64,000 nucleotides of DNA from assembly GCF_040930455.2 (NCBI RefSeq), contig NZ_CP170494.1; one strand, written 5' to 3'. How positions within the stretch are numbered: the first letter of the stretch is position 1; each line of letters starts with the position of its first letter. The translations under genes and the position numbers were made by a program. The notes under the pieces were generated by a model. The model did not search any database and was not told where the DNA came from. It saw only the letters and a list, made by a program, of their open reading frames with translations. Source of the stretch: Neopusillimonas maritima (GTDB taxonomy: Bacteria > Pseudomonadota > Gammaproteobacteria > Burkholderiales > Burkholderiaceae_B). Shown here in pieces: positions 24,309 through 32,436 of this stretch.

Positions 24309-24569
24309 ATGAGCACGAACACAGTTCCCATTAAAAATGCAGCACGCAGTCGAATAGCTGCGAATTTGAAGCGACTGCGTATCGAACAAGGTCTTAGCCA
24401 AGAGCGCATGGCTGAGTTGGCTGATTTTCACCGAACGTATGTTTCTCAGCTTGAACGATGTGTTACCAACATTAGCATTGATGGGCTAGAGCGAATCGCT
24501 CACGCGCTGGGTGTCGATGTGGTGGACCTGTTGCTAGAACCTGTGCGAGATAAAAAGGAAGATGGGTGA
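24309..24569 (+). CDS. XRE-family transcriptional regulator
   Basis: An 86-residue helix-turn-helix regulator (RIAANLKRLRIEQGLSQERMAELADFHRTYVSQLERCVTNIS then DGLERIAHALGVDVVDLLL). It resembles the small controller-type XRE proteins. It is divergently oriented to the hxs/carbamoyltransferase operon and is the only regulator near it, so it may control that operon or island excision (inference). It is the last gene before the right attachment repeat. Confidence 0.88.
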   Translation: MSTNTVPIKNAARSRIAANLKRLRIEQGLSQERMAELADFHRTYVSQLERCVTNISIDGLERIAHALGVDVVDLLLEPVRDKKEDG

Positions 24570-24752
24570 AGGGGTGCGCGGCCGTTGAGGTCGTGGTTCT
24601 GTGGGCAGAAACCTAATGGATGATGTTGCCGATGTTATCGCTGTCGTGTAACTGAGCCTATTTACTTGACCTTGTAGGACAAATTGGGGGTAAAACCGAA
24701 GGATTTGTCTAAAGTGTTTACAAAGTGCTTACATAAACCCAGAAAGCAAAAA

Positions 24753-24774
24753 CGCCACCCGATTAAAGGTGGCG
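24753..24774 (-). terminator. Intrinsic terminator of tRNA-Asn carried by the island
   Basis: The arms cgccacc (24753-24759) and ggtggcg (24768-24774) form a 7-bp GC-rich stem, followed on the minus strand by TTTTTGC. It lies 18 bases after the tRNA-Asn 3' end, inside the island. The island thus supplies both the tRNA 3' half and a terminator. Confidence 0.75.
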
Positions 24775-24786
24775 TAAGTGCTTGAT

Positions 24787-24838
24787 ATTCTTGGCTCCCC
24801 GAACTGGGTTCGAACCAGTGACCTGCGGATTAACAGTC
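24787..24838 (-). repeat. Right attachment repeat within tRNA-Asn
   Basis: A 52-bp sequence identical to 8429-8480, forming the 3' part of the intact tRNA-Asn. Recombination between the two copies would excise the island and leave one tRNA-Asn. Confidence 0.95.
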
Positions 24839-24867
24839 CGTCGCTCTACCGACTGAGCTATCGGGGA
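24792..24867 (-). tRNA. tRNA-Asn (anticodon GTT)
   Basis: A 76-base cloverleaf on the minus strand, starting TCCCCGATAGCTCAG and ending in an encoded CCA. The acceptor stem TCCCCGA pairs with TCGGGGA, the anticodon loop reads CTGTTAA (GTT), and the T-loop is GGTTCGAAC. It is the integration target of the island. Confidence 0.97.
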
Positions 24868-24881
24868 ATTGAAAGAACAAT

Positions 24882-24911
24882 ACTATAGCACACAAAAACT
24901 TTTATAGGCAA
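24882..24911 (-). promoter_or_regulatory. Sigma-70-type promoter of tRNA-Asn
   Basis: On the minus strand TTGCCT (-35, 24906-24911) and TATAGT (-10, 24882-24887) are separated by 18 bases. The -10 lies 14 bases before the tRNA 5' end. Confidence 0.55.
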
Positions 24912-24924
24912 ACTAGCCTGCTGT

Positions 24925-26490
24925 TTAGTTCTTCACCTGACCACATTGGGGCCCGGGCGGGATAATACCCCATTTAACCATGAACGATGGGCTGCGCTTG
25001 GAGCGCGACCAGTGTTGTTCGAACTCCCCCTTTATGCCGGCCGACTCATAAAGCGCAATTAGTTGGGGGGACCAATATCCTTTTGCTTGGGGTGCGTAAA
25101 CCACGAGTGCGCCGCAATTCAATGCCGTTTCCGGATCAAGCCAAGGTGACTGGAAGTAGTTGGCACCAATGAAAACCTGGGTGTTGCGATTCAGGTTCAG
25201 GGCGATATTACCGCCAAACCATCGGTCCGACGCCACCAGGGGCACGGGCGTATTGGGAACGTGTTGTTCCCATATTGCATTAAGTTTGCCTGCGAGCTCC
25301 GGCCCGGCGAAAACCGAGCGGGCGTCGCGCCCGGCATATTCGGCAATGGGGCCGCGCGCCAGCCCGTACGCGAGTGCCATGATCAGTTGCATTGCAACCG
25401 CCAGAACCAGGGTGCGTTGCAGCCAGATACGGTCGTTGCCTTTCAGTTTCCAGAAGGCGTAGAAGCCGAACAGAATAAAAAAAGTCGTGCCCCACGATGC
25501 GGTCAGGTTGGTTCCCAAAGCTGCCGAAATGGCTACCGTTAAAAGAAAGGGACTCAGCCCCACCCATAACAGGAACTGCCGCGCGCCCGCATTCAGCATG
25601 CCCGCATAGGTTTGGTCGGTGGCCAGGTGAAGCGTTTCAATGGGCTTGCGTCGTTGCCAGTACCACAGCGCACCCCAAAGCAGAACCATGGGGCTCAGGC
25701 GCGCCAGTTGGTCGAGCACGAACGCGATAATACTTTGCCATGCTTGCGAATAGCTGTTGCTTTGCATGGAGGCGTCGGCGTACTGCAGGGGAGCGAAATG
25801 GTGGCTGATTAGCCACAGCAAGTGCGGTAGCAAGACAACAAGGAATATGCAGGCGCCTACCAGCAAGCCTTTTTGAACTGATTTGCGACGCAAATCCCCA
25901 TGCACAAGCATGAAAAGAAAAAATGCAGCGAACTGAACCAGAGCACTGTATTTGGTGAGCATGGCCAAGGCAGCCACGAAACCCAGCGCGGCCCAATTAA
26001 CCAGGGAGTCGAATTTCAATGCGCGATAAAACAGCCAAATGCAGGCGGCAATTGACCAAAGCTGCGCCGTATTATGGTTGTAGATGGTTGACCGAAGCGA
26101 AAAGTACATGGTGACCGACACCATGACAGTGGCCAGGAGGGCGCGTCGCGCGGAAGTAATCTCACAGCCGAAAAGGTATACAAAAACCAATGCCGCCGCC
26201 GACATAAGCTGCCCGGCAAAAAAGGAAACCCAAACTTCCCGACCGAATAGTTCGACAAGTACATACAGAATCCAGGTGGGGAGAGGAGGGTGTTTGGCGT
26301 ACCCCCATTCCAGGCTGGACGCCCAAATAAGCCCTTCCATGCCATCCAGGTAGGGGGCCCGATGGCTCGCAGCAGTGGATATCGTCCATAGCGCGATCAT
26401 CCCTAAAAGATAAATGATCAGCACCAGTAGTGGAGCGACTGATGAATTGTTTGATGATGAAGCGGGCATTCGGGAAGGGATGAGGCTCAT
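24925..26490 (-). CDS. GT39-family (ArnT-like) lipid-linked glycosyltransferase
   Basis: A 521-residue integral membrane protein of the dolichyl-phosphate-mannose mannosyltransferase/ArnT superfamily. Such proteins transfer a sugar from a polyprenyl-phosphate donor to lipid A, glycans or proteins on the periplasmic side. Visible features are the first periplasmic loop with the acidic YLDGMEGL and HPPLPTW segments, about ten hydrophobic helices, and a soluble C-terminal domain (from about 390). It lies just beyond the tRNA-Asn promoter and has no obvious operon partners. The sugar and acceptor cannot be read from the sequence. Confidence 0.82.
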   Translation of the reverse strand: MSLIPSRMPASSSNNSSVAPLLVLIIYLLGMIALWTISTAASHRAPYLDGMEGLIWASSLEWGYAKHPPLPTWILYVLVELFGREVWVSFFAGQLMSAAALVFVYLFGCEITSARRALLATVMVSVTMYFSLRSTIYNHNTAQLWSIAACIWLFYRALKFDSLVNWAALGFVAALAMLTKYSALVQFAAFFLFMLVHGDLRRKSVQKGLLVGACIFLVVLLPHLLWLISHHFAPLQYADASMQSNSYSQAWQSIIAFVLDQLARLSPMVLLWGALWYWQRRKPIETLHLATDQTYAGMLNAGARQFLLWVGLSPFLLTVAISAALGTNLTASWGTTFFILFGFYAFWKLKGNDRIWLQRTLVLAVAMQLIMALAYGLARGPIAEYAGRDARSVFAGPELAGKLNAIWEQHVPNTPVPLVASDRWFGGNIALNLNRNTQVFIGANYFQSPWLDPETALNCGALVVYAPQAKGYWSPQLIALYESAGIKGEFEQHWSRSKRSPSFMVKWGIIPPGPQCGQVKN

Positions 26491-26605
26491 TTTTCGGATG
26501 CGTTCGGGGTTAAGTAAACGGTTTGCAGAAGTTTAGCGGTATGATGGCTGCTTGTCCGCTTTTGGAAGCGGATCGGCTCAAATTATTGGAACATACGGAG
26601 CATAC

Positions 26606-27667
26606 ATGGGCGAAAATGGTACGTATTACCGCAGCTTTGTGACCCTGTTAATTGTAGTGTCACTGGCATTCGGTTGGCTGTTGCTGCCTTATTACAGTGC
26701 GATCTTCTGGGGGGCTGTCCTGGCGGTGAGTTTTTCGCCCCTGCACCGGCGTATTACCGAGCGCTTTCCCCGTTATCCGAATTTGTCCGCACTCGCCACA
26801 TTACTCATTTGTCTTGTCATTGTGATTTTCCCGCTGCTTGTTCTCATTAGTGCTTTACTTCGGGAAGGGGCATTGATCTACCAGCGCCTTGAAAGTGGTG
26901 AGTTGAGTCTTGGCTTGTACTACGAGCGTATAGTCGATGCGTTGCCCGATTCCGTGCACCAATTATTGCAAGAGCTTGGGCTGGGGGATATGTTCAGCCT
27001 TCAAGAGAAATTGTCGGCAGGCGCGCTTGAGGGCAGCAAGTTTATTGCAGGCCAGGCCGTGAATATAGGGCAGAATACCGCCGGAGTGCTCATTAGTCTG
27101 GGCATTATGTTGTATTTGCTCTTTTTCCTGTTGCGTGACGGCGCCCACCTGGCTCGTACGGTTAAGCTGCTTATGCCATTGGACGACGAACATAAACTTA
27201 TGCTCATTCAAAAGTTCATCACGGTGGTGCGTGCCACGATCAAGGGCAATATTGTGGTTGCCGCCACTCAGGGCGCGCTAGGCGGTTTCATTTTCTGGGT
27301 GCTGGGAATCGAAGGGGCTTTGTTGTGGGGTGTCATTATGGCGTTCCTGTCGCTATTGCCTGCGGTGGGTGCTGCAATTATCTGGTTCCCGGTTGCCGTG
27401 TATTTCCTGGTTACGGGTGCCTATGTTGATGCCACCATTCTTATTGCGTTCGGCGTGTTTGTTATCGGCCTTGTCGATAATATTCTGCGCCCGTTGCTGG
27501 TTGGCAAGGATACGAAAATGCCCGATTACGTCGTGTTGGTATCCACCTTGGGCGGCCTGGCGACGTTTGGGTTGAACGGTTTTGTTATCGGCCCGTTGCT
27601 GGCGGCGTTGTTCATGTCGGTATGGTCATTGTTTCCTGCGGCAATCAAAACGCACCATGGGCGCTAG
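26606..27667 (+). CDS. AI-2E family (PerM-like) transporter
   Basis: A 353-residue membrane protein with the AI-2E/PerM pattern: two N-terminal helices, a pair after RITERFPRYPNLSALATLL, a soluble central part (residues about 90-150), and four or more C-terminal helices with the typical DNILRPLLVGKDTKMPDYVVLVSTLGGLATFGLNGFVIGP region. Members export small molecules or act as antiporters; the substrate here is unknown. The start at 26606 (MGENGTYYRS) is chosen because GGAG lies about 8 bases upstream, unlike the longer frame from 26552. Confidence 0.88.
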   Translation: MGENGTYYRSFVTLLIVVSLAFGWLLLPYYSAIFWGAVLAVSFSPLHRRITERFPRYPNLSALATLLICLVIVIFPLLVLISALLREGALIYQRLESGELSLGLYYERIVDALPDSVHQLLQELGLGDMFSLQEKLSAGALEGSKFIAGQAVNIGQNTAGVLISLGIMLYLLFFLLRDGAHLARTVKLLMPLDDEHKLMLIQKFITVVRATIKGNIVVAATQGALGGFIFWVLGIEGALLWGVIMAFLSLLPAVGAAIIWFPVAVYFLVTGAYVDATILIAFGVFVIGLVDNILRPLLVGKDTKMPDYVVLVSTLGGLATFGLNGFVIGPLLAALFMSVWSLFPAAIKTHHGR

Positions 27668-27737
27668 CTAAAGATTTCAACTGAGTGGACGTTAAACGTT
27701 TCAGTGCAAATAAAATTATTGCGAATGAGTCATAGCC

Positions 27738-28511
27738 ATGAGTGAAAACCAGAGCCCGATGGAGCCGATTGACGATATCGATCCGGATGATCCTTATACG
27801 TTAACGGCGCCGCTGGAAATTCAGTCGGTATTACGTAATATTAAACTCAGTAAATCACTGGTTCACGTATACGTGCTCGGTCAGGAAGCGTCTGCCATTA
27901 CCACGGTGCTCGACGTCGACTCAAAAGAAAACCGCTTGATTGTCGATTCCTTCAATGACCCCATGGTGACGCAGCAGGTGCAGCGCGCTCGCAAGCTCGT
28001 TGCCCAGGTCACGCTTGATCGCATTCATGTCAAGTTTGTGTGCCCGCCCCTGGCGCCCTGTGAGTTCGAAGGTAAACCTGCGCTTCAGGCCGCAATGCCG
28101 GCGGCTTTATCGTATTTACAGCGTCGGGACGCTTACCGAATCGAAACCCCGGTCGTCAATCCGGTGATCTGTACTATTACGCTTAGCGAAGACACTAAAA
28201 CGCGCAAGGTTCGTTTGCCGCTTGCCGATATCAGCATTGGTGGAATAGGGCTTTACGATGAGCAGCAGTTACCCGAGCACTCTATTGGGACGATTTATGA
28301 AGATTGCCAGATCGCGCTGCCCGAGGTGGGGAATTTAACAGCTGCGTTGCGTATTCAACACGTAACCGACCAAACCCTTACCAATGGCAAAACACGTTTG
28401 CGTTTGGGCTGTGCGTTCGTGAACCCGTCGAATTCCGCCATTAATATGGTGCAGCGCTATGTTGGGCGCCTTGAGCGTGAACTATTGGCCAAAAAGCGCG
28501 GCTTTGTCTGA
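27738..28511 (+). CDS. ycgR: YcgR-type flagellar brake protein (PilZ)
   Basis: A 257-residue cyclic-di-GMP receptor that slows flagellar rotation by acting on the motor. An N-terminal YcgR domain (about 20-125) is followed by a PilZ domain with the binding motifs RRDAYR (RxxxR) and DISIGGIGL (D/NxSxxG). It lies apart from the flagellar block at 52.8 kb but should act on the same motor. It starts 70 bases after the AI-2E gene. The tRNA-Thr gene follows it. Confidence 0.9.
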   Translation: MSENQSPMEPIDDIDPDDPYTLTAPLEIQSVLRNIKLSKSLVHVYVLGQEASAITTVLDVDSKENRLIVDSFNDPMVTQQVQRARKLVAQVTLDRIHVKFVCPPLAPCEFEGKPALQAAMPAALSYLQRRDAYRIETPVVNPVICTITLSEDTKTRKVRLPLADISIGGIGLYDEQQLPEHSIGTIYEDCQIALPEVGNLTAALRIQHVTDQTLTNGKTRLRLGCAFVNPSNSAINMVQRYVGRLERELLAKKRGFV

Positions 28512-28549
28512 AAACTCGTGCCGTTTTAGAAGGCGTTTTCAAAAAACGC

Positions 28550-28555
28550 TATAAT
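28550..28555 (+). promoter_or_regulatory. Candidate -10 element of tRNA-Thr
   Basis: A perfect TATAAT lies 20 bases before the tRNA-Thr 5' end. No good -35 hexamer is seen at the usual spacing. A short GCGTTTT/AAAACGC dyad just upstream may serve as the ycgR terminator. Confidence 0.4.
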
Positions 28556-28574
28556 CGCAACCCTGAATCTTTCA

Positions 28575-28650
28575 GCCGATGTAGCTCAGTTGGTAGAGCA
28601 GCGCATTCGTAATGCGAAGGTCGGAGGTTCGACTCCTCTCATCGGCACCA
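28575..28650 (+). tRNA. tRNA-Thr (anticodon CGT)
   Basis: A 76-base cloverleaf with acceptor stem GCCGATG pairing with CATCGGC, D-arm GCTCAGTTGGTAGAGC, anticodon loop TTCGTAA (CGT, reading ACG), T-loop GGTTCGACT and encoded CCA. Confidence 0.97.
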
Positions 28651-28651
28651 T

Positions 28652-28795
28652 TTAAGTACCCAAATATAAAATCCAGCTAATTGCCAGTAACGTGCTTGCC
28701 AGCGTTACCGGTACCCCGCCGCCAACCATAATCAACAGCATGGCGCCCAATAGCGCGGCACCGGTATATTGTGCCGATACAATACCCCCATACAA
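28652..28795 (-). CDS. Possible 47-residue hydrophobic protein
   Basis: A minus-strand frame opening with TTG at 28795, just after an in-frame stop, encodes a strongly hydrophobic product with two potential membrane helices (AALLGAMLLIMVGGG and TLASTLLAISWILYLG). It ends two bases from tRNA-Thr. No convincing ribosome-binding site is seen, and the frame may be non-functional. Kept because no other gene explains this interval. Confidence 0.28.
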   Translation of the reverse strand: MYGGIVSAQYTGAALLGAMLLIMVGGGVPVTLASTLLAISWILYLGT

Positions 28796-28831
28796 TTTCT
28801 ATTTGGTCAATAACAACATCGGAGAGCTTGG

Positions 28832-29248
28832 ATGGCTTACGACAGCAATAATATTTTTGCCAAAATTCTGCGTGGCGAGGCGCCTTGTGTAAGGGTGTAT
28901 GAAGATGAGCACACGCTGGTATTCATGGACTTAATGCCACAGGCCGATGGGCACTTGCTTGTTATTCCCAAAGAGCCGGCTGAAACCTTGCTGGATGTAT
29001 CGGAAGAGGGTGCCCAGGCATGTATTCGCGTCACGCGCCGCATGGCGATTGCCGTAAAAAAGGCGTTAGGCGTTGAGGGCATTCATATTGCCCAGTTGAA
29101 TGGGGTGGCCGCGGGGCAAACGGTTCCGCATTGCCATTTCCATGTGATTCCGCATGAAAAAGGGGTGGTGTTGCGTATGCATGCAGCCGAACCCGTTGCG
29201 CGCGAGGAACTGGAAGCGATGGCAGAGCGTATTCGGGCCTATTTGTAG
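28832..29248 (+). CDS. HIT-family nucleotide hydrolase/transferase
   Basis: A 138-residue histidine-triad protein. The catalytic motif HCHFHVIP is near residues 109-116, preceded by the conserved GHLLVIPKEPAETLLD. HIT proteins hydrolyse nucleoside phosphoramidates or dinucleoside polyphosphates. Full length, with a start (MAYDSNNIFAKILRGE) typical of the family. Confidence 0.93.
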   Translation: MAYDSNNIFAKILRGEAPCVRVYEDEHTLVFMDLMPQADGHLLVIPKEPAETLLDVSEEGAQACIRVTRRMAIAVKKALGVEGIHIAQLNGVAAGQTVPHCHFHVIPHEKGVVLRMHAAEPVAREELEAMAERIRAYL

Positions 29249-29264
29249 CGTGTGACCGTTTGTT

Positions 29265-30533
29265 CTACCGAAACGATACAGTTTCGTCCTGGTTTAAATA
29301 AATGGTTGTGGTGCTGGGGGGCGTGTGTGCAATAACGCGCCCCGCACGCACAGAGTAATGCGCATGAACTTGACGGCGCAGGGCGTCGAAGCCGTTGGTT
29401 GCGGGCAGGATGACCAGGTTGGCGGCTTTACCTTCCTGCACACCATAATTGGCCAGGCCCAGGGTGGTGGCGCTATGTGTGGTGATCAGGTCGAGCCCCT
29501 CGTCCAGTTCCTGGTAGCCCATCATTTGGGTAATATGCATTCCCATGTGCAGTACTTGCAGCATATTGGCTGTGCCGAGCGGGTACCAGGGGTCGAACAC
29601 GTCGTCATGGCCGAAGCACACATTCAGGCCTTCGGCCAGCAACTCTTTAACCCTGGTAATGCCTCGGCGTTTGGGGTAGGTGTCGAAACGCCCTTGCAGG
29701 TGAATGTTTACCAAAGGGTTGGCGACGAAGTTAATGCCCGACATTCTTAGCAAACGCATCAGGCGCGAGGTATAGGCGCCGTTGTAGCTATGCATGGCAG
29801 TGGTATGGCTGGCGGTTACCTTCGCGCCCAGGCCCTCCCGGTAAGCCAGCATCGCCAATGTTTCCAAAAATCGGGATTGTTCGTCGTCGATTTCGTCGCA
29901 ATGCACATCGATAGGGCGGTCGTACTTCATGGCCAATGCAACGGCTTTGTGCAGCGACTCAACGCCCAGTTCGCGTGTGAACTCAAAATGGGGAATCGCG
30001 CCGACCACGTCGGCGCCCATGCGCAGGGCCTCATCAAGCAATTCCTCGCCATTGGGATACGACAAAATACCTTCTTGCGGGAAGGCCACGATTTGCAGAT
30101 CAACCCAGGGCGACACTTCACTGCGCACCTCCAGCATGGCTTTCAAGGCCATTAAGGAAGCATCGGAAACGTCAACGTGGGTGCGTACGTGTTGTACTCC
30201 GTTGGCAATATGCCATTTCAGGGTGGTCCACGCACGGCTTTTGACGTCTTCCATGTTCAGCATGGATTTGCGCTCCGCCCAGCGTTCTATGCCTTCAAAC
30301 AGTGTCCCCGATTGGTTCCAGTTGGGTTGCCCGGCCGTTTGGGTGGTGTCCAGGTGAATGTGAGGCTCTACAAATGGGGCGATCACCAAACCTTCGTGTG
30401 CATCAATACAGCTTGATTTCCCATTTTCGGGCAGAGTCTCGCCGACGGGAGCGATACGTTCAATACGGTCGTTTGAGAGTTGAAGTTGCCACAAACCGTC
30501 CTGTTGGGGCAAGCGTGCGTTGGTAATGTGCAT
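29265..30533 (-). CDS. codA: Cytosine deaminase-like amidohydrolase
   Basis: A 422-residue zinc/iron amidohydrolase of the CodA group, which converts cytosine to uracil or deaminates related pyrimidines. Metal ligands are visible: EPHIHLD near residue 60, HCDEIDDEQSR in the middle, SHTTAMHSY, and HDDVFDPWYPLG towards the end, the last being characteristic of cytosine deaminases. The start at 30533 (MHITNARL) follows the MAPEG stop by 8 bases; the upstream in-frame extension overlaps that gene and is rejected. The cytosine-permease-family gene in this window (44885) is far away and carries a TPP riboswitch, so it is probably unrelated. Confidence 0.85.
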   Translation of the reverse strand: MHITNARLPQQDGLWQLQLSNDRIERIAPVGETLPENGKSSCIDAHEGLVIAPFVEPHIHLDTTQTAGQPNWNQSGTLFEGIERWAERKSMLNMEDVKSRAWTTLKWHIANGVQHVRTHVDVSDASLMALKAMLEVRSEVSPWVDLQIVAFPQEGILSYPNGEELLDEALRMGADVVGAIPHFEFTRELGVESLHKAVALAMKYDRPIDVHCDEIDDEQSRFLETLAMLAYREGLGAKVTASHTTAMHSYNGAYTSRLMRLLRMSGINFVANPLVNIHLQGRFDTYPKRRGITRVKELLAEGLNVCFGHDDVFDPWYPLGTANMLQVLHMGMHITQMMGYQELDEGLDLITTHSATTLGLANYGVQEGKAANLVILPATNGFDALRRQVHAHYSVRAGRVIAHTPPSTTTIYLNQDETVSFR

Positions 30534-30541
30534 ATTGATCT

Positions 30542-30910
30542 TCAGGCAAATAGAATGGCAATATTTAGCGCCAGGGCCAGTGTCCAGACCAGGCTGCGAA
30601 GCGTGCCGTATCCACCGATATAGCAAACCAGGTAGCCCAGGCGCACGATAATCCAGGCGCCCATCAGGCCGGCCAGCCAACCTGGGTCGGCGTTTTGGTG
30701 CAGGGCGTACAGGCAGGCGGCAAAGAAAAACGGCAAGGCTTCAAAAGTGTTTGTTTGCGCCGCATTGGCCCGGGCACGCCAACCTTGCAAAGCAGCCAGC
30801 CATGGGCGGGGTTGTTCATTGTCGAAGCCTTTGGCACCGGCTTTTGCGCACCCGGCCGCAACAATCGGGAGTAGGGCGGCAATAAGAAACAACCAGGTGA
30901 TGGTATGCAT
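30542..30910 (-). CDS. MAPEG-family membrane protein
   Basis: A 122-residue protein with four hydrophobic helices and the MAPEG segment RARANAAQTNTFEALPFFFAACLYA, then the paired helix GAWIIVRLGYLVCYI. Eukaryotic members act in eicosanoid and glutathione metabolism; the bacterial proteins are mostly uncharacterised. The start at 30910 (MHTITWLF) is taken because it begins the first helix. It precedes codA by 8 bases and follows the sugar porter by 31, so the three may form one operon. Confidence 0.82.
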   Translation of the reverse strand: MHTITWLFLIAALLPIVAAGCAKAGAKGFDNEQPRPWLAALQGWRARANAAQTNTFEALPFFFAACLYALHQNADPGWLAGLMGAWIIVRLGYLVCYIGGYGTLRSLVWTLALALNIAILFA

Positions 30911-30941
30911 GATGACTCCTTGGAAACAAAAAACAAGCAGG

Positions 30942-32330
30942 CTAAGTATTCGGCCCGGTACCGCGTGGCAACCCAAGATTGCGCAGCTTTTCGCCCTGCA
31001 TGACCTTGGTTTCAATGTCCTCTAGGCGAACGCGCCGGGTTTCCGGCAAGTAAATGATGCTGATGATGAGGGACATGAGGCAAACCACCATGAAAATGCC
31101 AATTGTGGCGCTTAGCCCGATGGTATTGATGACCGACAGGAAAGTAAATGCAATGGTGGCGTTGAAAAGCCAACTGATTGACGAGGCGACGGCAATGCCG
31201 TTTTCACGGATTGCACTGGGGAAAAGTTCAGACATCATGACATAGGGTAAAGGCCCCAGGCTGATGGCAAAGGCAACGATAAAGAGGCACAAGCCAATTA
31301 AGCCAATATAGGGCATGGCATAGAGTGAAGCCAAAATGACCAGCGCCAGACCGACCGTCATGAGAGCGGAGCCGAAAATCAGCAATGGACGTCGCCCGGC
31401 GTTGTCGACCAGTTTCAGCGCAACAATGGTAGCCAGAAAATTGGCCAGCCCGAGCCCGAACGTGGCGGCCAGTGACGCAGTGCCGGGCGCAAACCCCAGT
31501 GTCTGGAAAAGGTGGGGAGCATAGTAGAGGATGGCGTCGATGCCGCTGAAATTCTGCAGAATGAAAAGCGTACTGCACAGCACCAGCACGGCCACAATGC
31601 TGGTGCGGGATTTTTTTGTGGGGGTGGCGGGGTGTGCTGCAGATGGTACATGCGTGTTTGCATCGAGGCTTTCTTCCTGGCGTGCCGCTTCGTGCCACTC
31701 TTGCTGCAAGGATAAGGCGCGGGCAGCGTTGCCGGCGTCTTCCAGCCGAGACTTTGCACTTAGCCAGCGTGGGCTTTCCGGAAGATTAATTAAAACCCAA
31801 ACACCCAAAATGCCGGGAATGATGCCAACGCCCATAATGTAGAACCACGACCAAGACGACACGAATAGCAGAGCAACGGTGTACGACAATAAAATGCCCG
31901 CGGTGATGGCAAGTTGAAAAAGGGCCACGACGGCGCCGCGTTTTCGGGCCGGCGTGGCTTCAGCGGCATACATAGGTACGACCATGGACGACAGCCCGAT
32001 CGAGATGCCCAACGCCAGGCGCGCGGCGATCAGAACGCCGTAAGCAGGTTCGGAAAGAATCACGGCATATCCGGCCAAAGTTAAAGCGAATGCCAGATAC
32101 ATAACAGGGCGTCGTCCCCAACGGGACGACAACGGGGCGGCCAGCATGGCGCCTGCAAAGCAGGCGATGACCAACGTTGAAACCAGTGTTTCCTGAGCAC
32201 TGGTATCCAGCTGGAATATCACGGCTAAGCGTTCCAGTACGCCGGCAATAGAGGTGATGCCAAAACCAAACAAAATGCCGAAACAGCAAACCAGGGCGGC
32301 AACGCGATAACTGGGGTCCAAACCTCTCAA
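30942..32330 (-). CDS. MFS sugar porter
   Basis: A 462-residue major-facilitator transporter of the sugar-porter family, with twelve predicted helices. Signature motifs are present in both halves: SRWGRRPVMY after helix 2, PMYAAEATPARKRGAV after helix 4, PESPRWLSAKSR at the end of helix 6, DNAGRRPLLIFG after helix 8 and LPETRRVRLEDIE at the end. The substrate is likely a hexose, pentose or polyol taken up by proton symport. It diverges from the aminotransferase locus at 32437, which also contains a sugar porter. Confidence 0.9.
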   Translation of the reverse strand: MRGLDPSYRVAALVCCFGILFGFGITSIAGVLERLAVIFQLDTSAQETLVSTLVIACFAGAMLAAPLSSRWGRRPVMYLAFALTLAGYAVILSEPAYGVLIAARLALGISIGLSSMVVPMYAAEATPARKRGAVVALFQLAITAGILLSYTVALLFVSSWSWFYIMGVGIIPGILGVWVLINLPESPRWLSAKSRLEDAGNAARALSLQQEWHEAARQEESLDANTHVPSAAHPATPTKKSRTSIVAVLVLCSTLFILQNFSGIDAILYYAPHLFQTLGFAPGTASLAATFGLGLANFLATIVALKLVDNAGRRPLLIFGSALMTVGLALVILASLYAMPYIGLIGLCLFIVAFAISLGPLPYVMMSELFPSAIRENGIAVASSISWLFNATIAFTFLSVINTIGLSATIGIFMVVCLMSLIISIIYLPETRRVRLEDIETKVMQGEKLRNLGLPRGTGPNT

Positions 32331-32436
32331 AGCACTGTCCTTTTTTATTGGTTATTCCGCATAGACTTCAACGGTTCCTGACTTTACACTGTGCGACGCT
32401 GTCCGACCACCCCTTGTCGTTCTGGAGCTACCCGTT

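Larger units (their letters stand above)
8429..24838. mobile_element. Genomic island integrated in tRNA-Asn
   Basis: A 16.4-kb segment bounded by perfect 52-bp direct repeats, with a tyrosine integrase just inside the left end and an intact tRNA-Asn at the right end. Contents are recombination genes, small replication-type DNA-binding genes, iteron-like repeats, an IS66 element, a radical-SAM/carbamoyltransferase cargo operon and an XRE regulator. No conjugation genes are visible, so it could move only by excision plus mobilisation or natural uptake. The restriction genes to the left may belong to a second element, but no further tRNA-Asn fragment is visible there. Confidence 0.92.
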
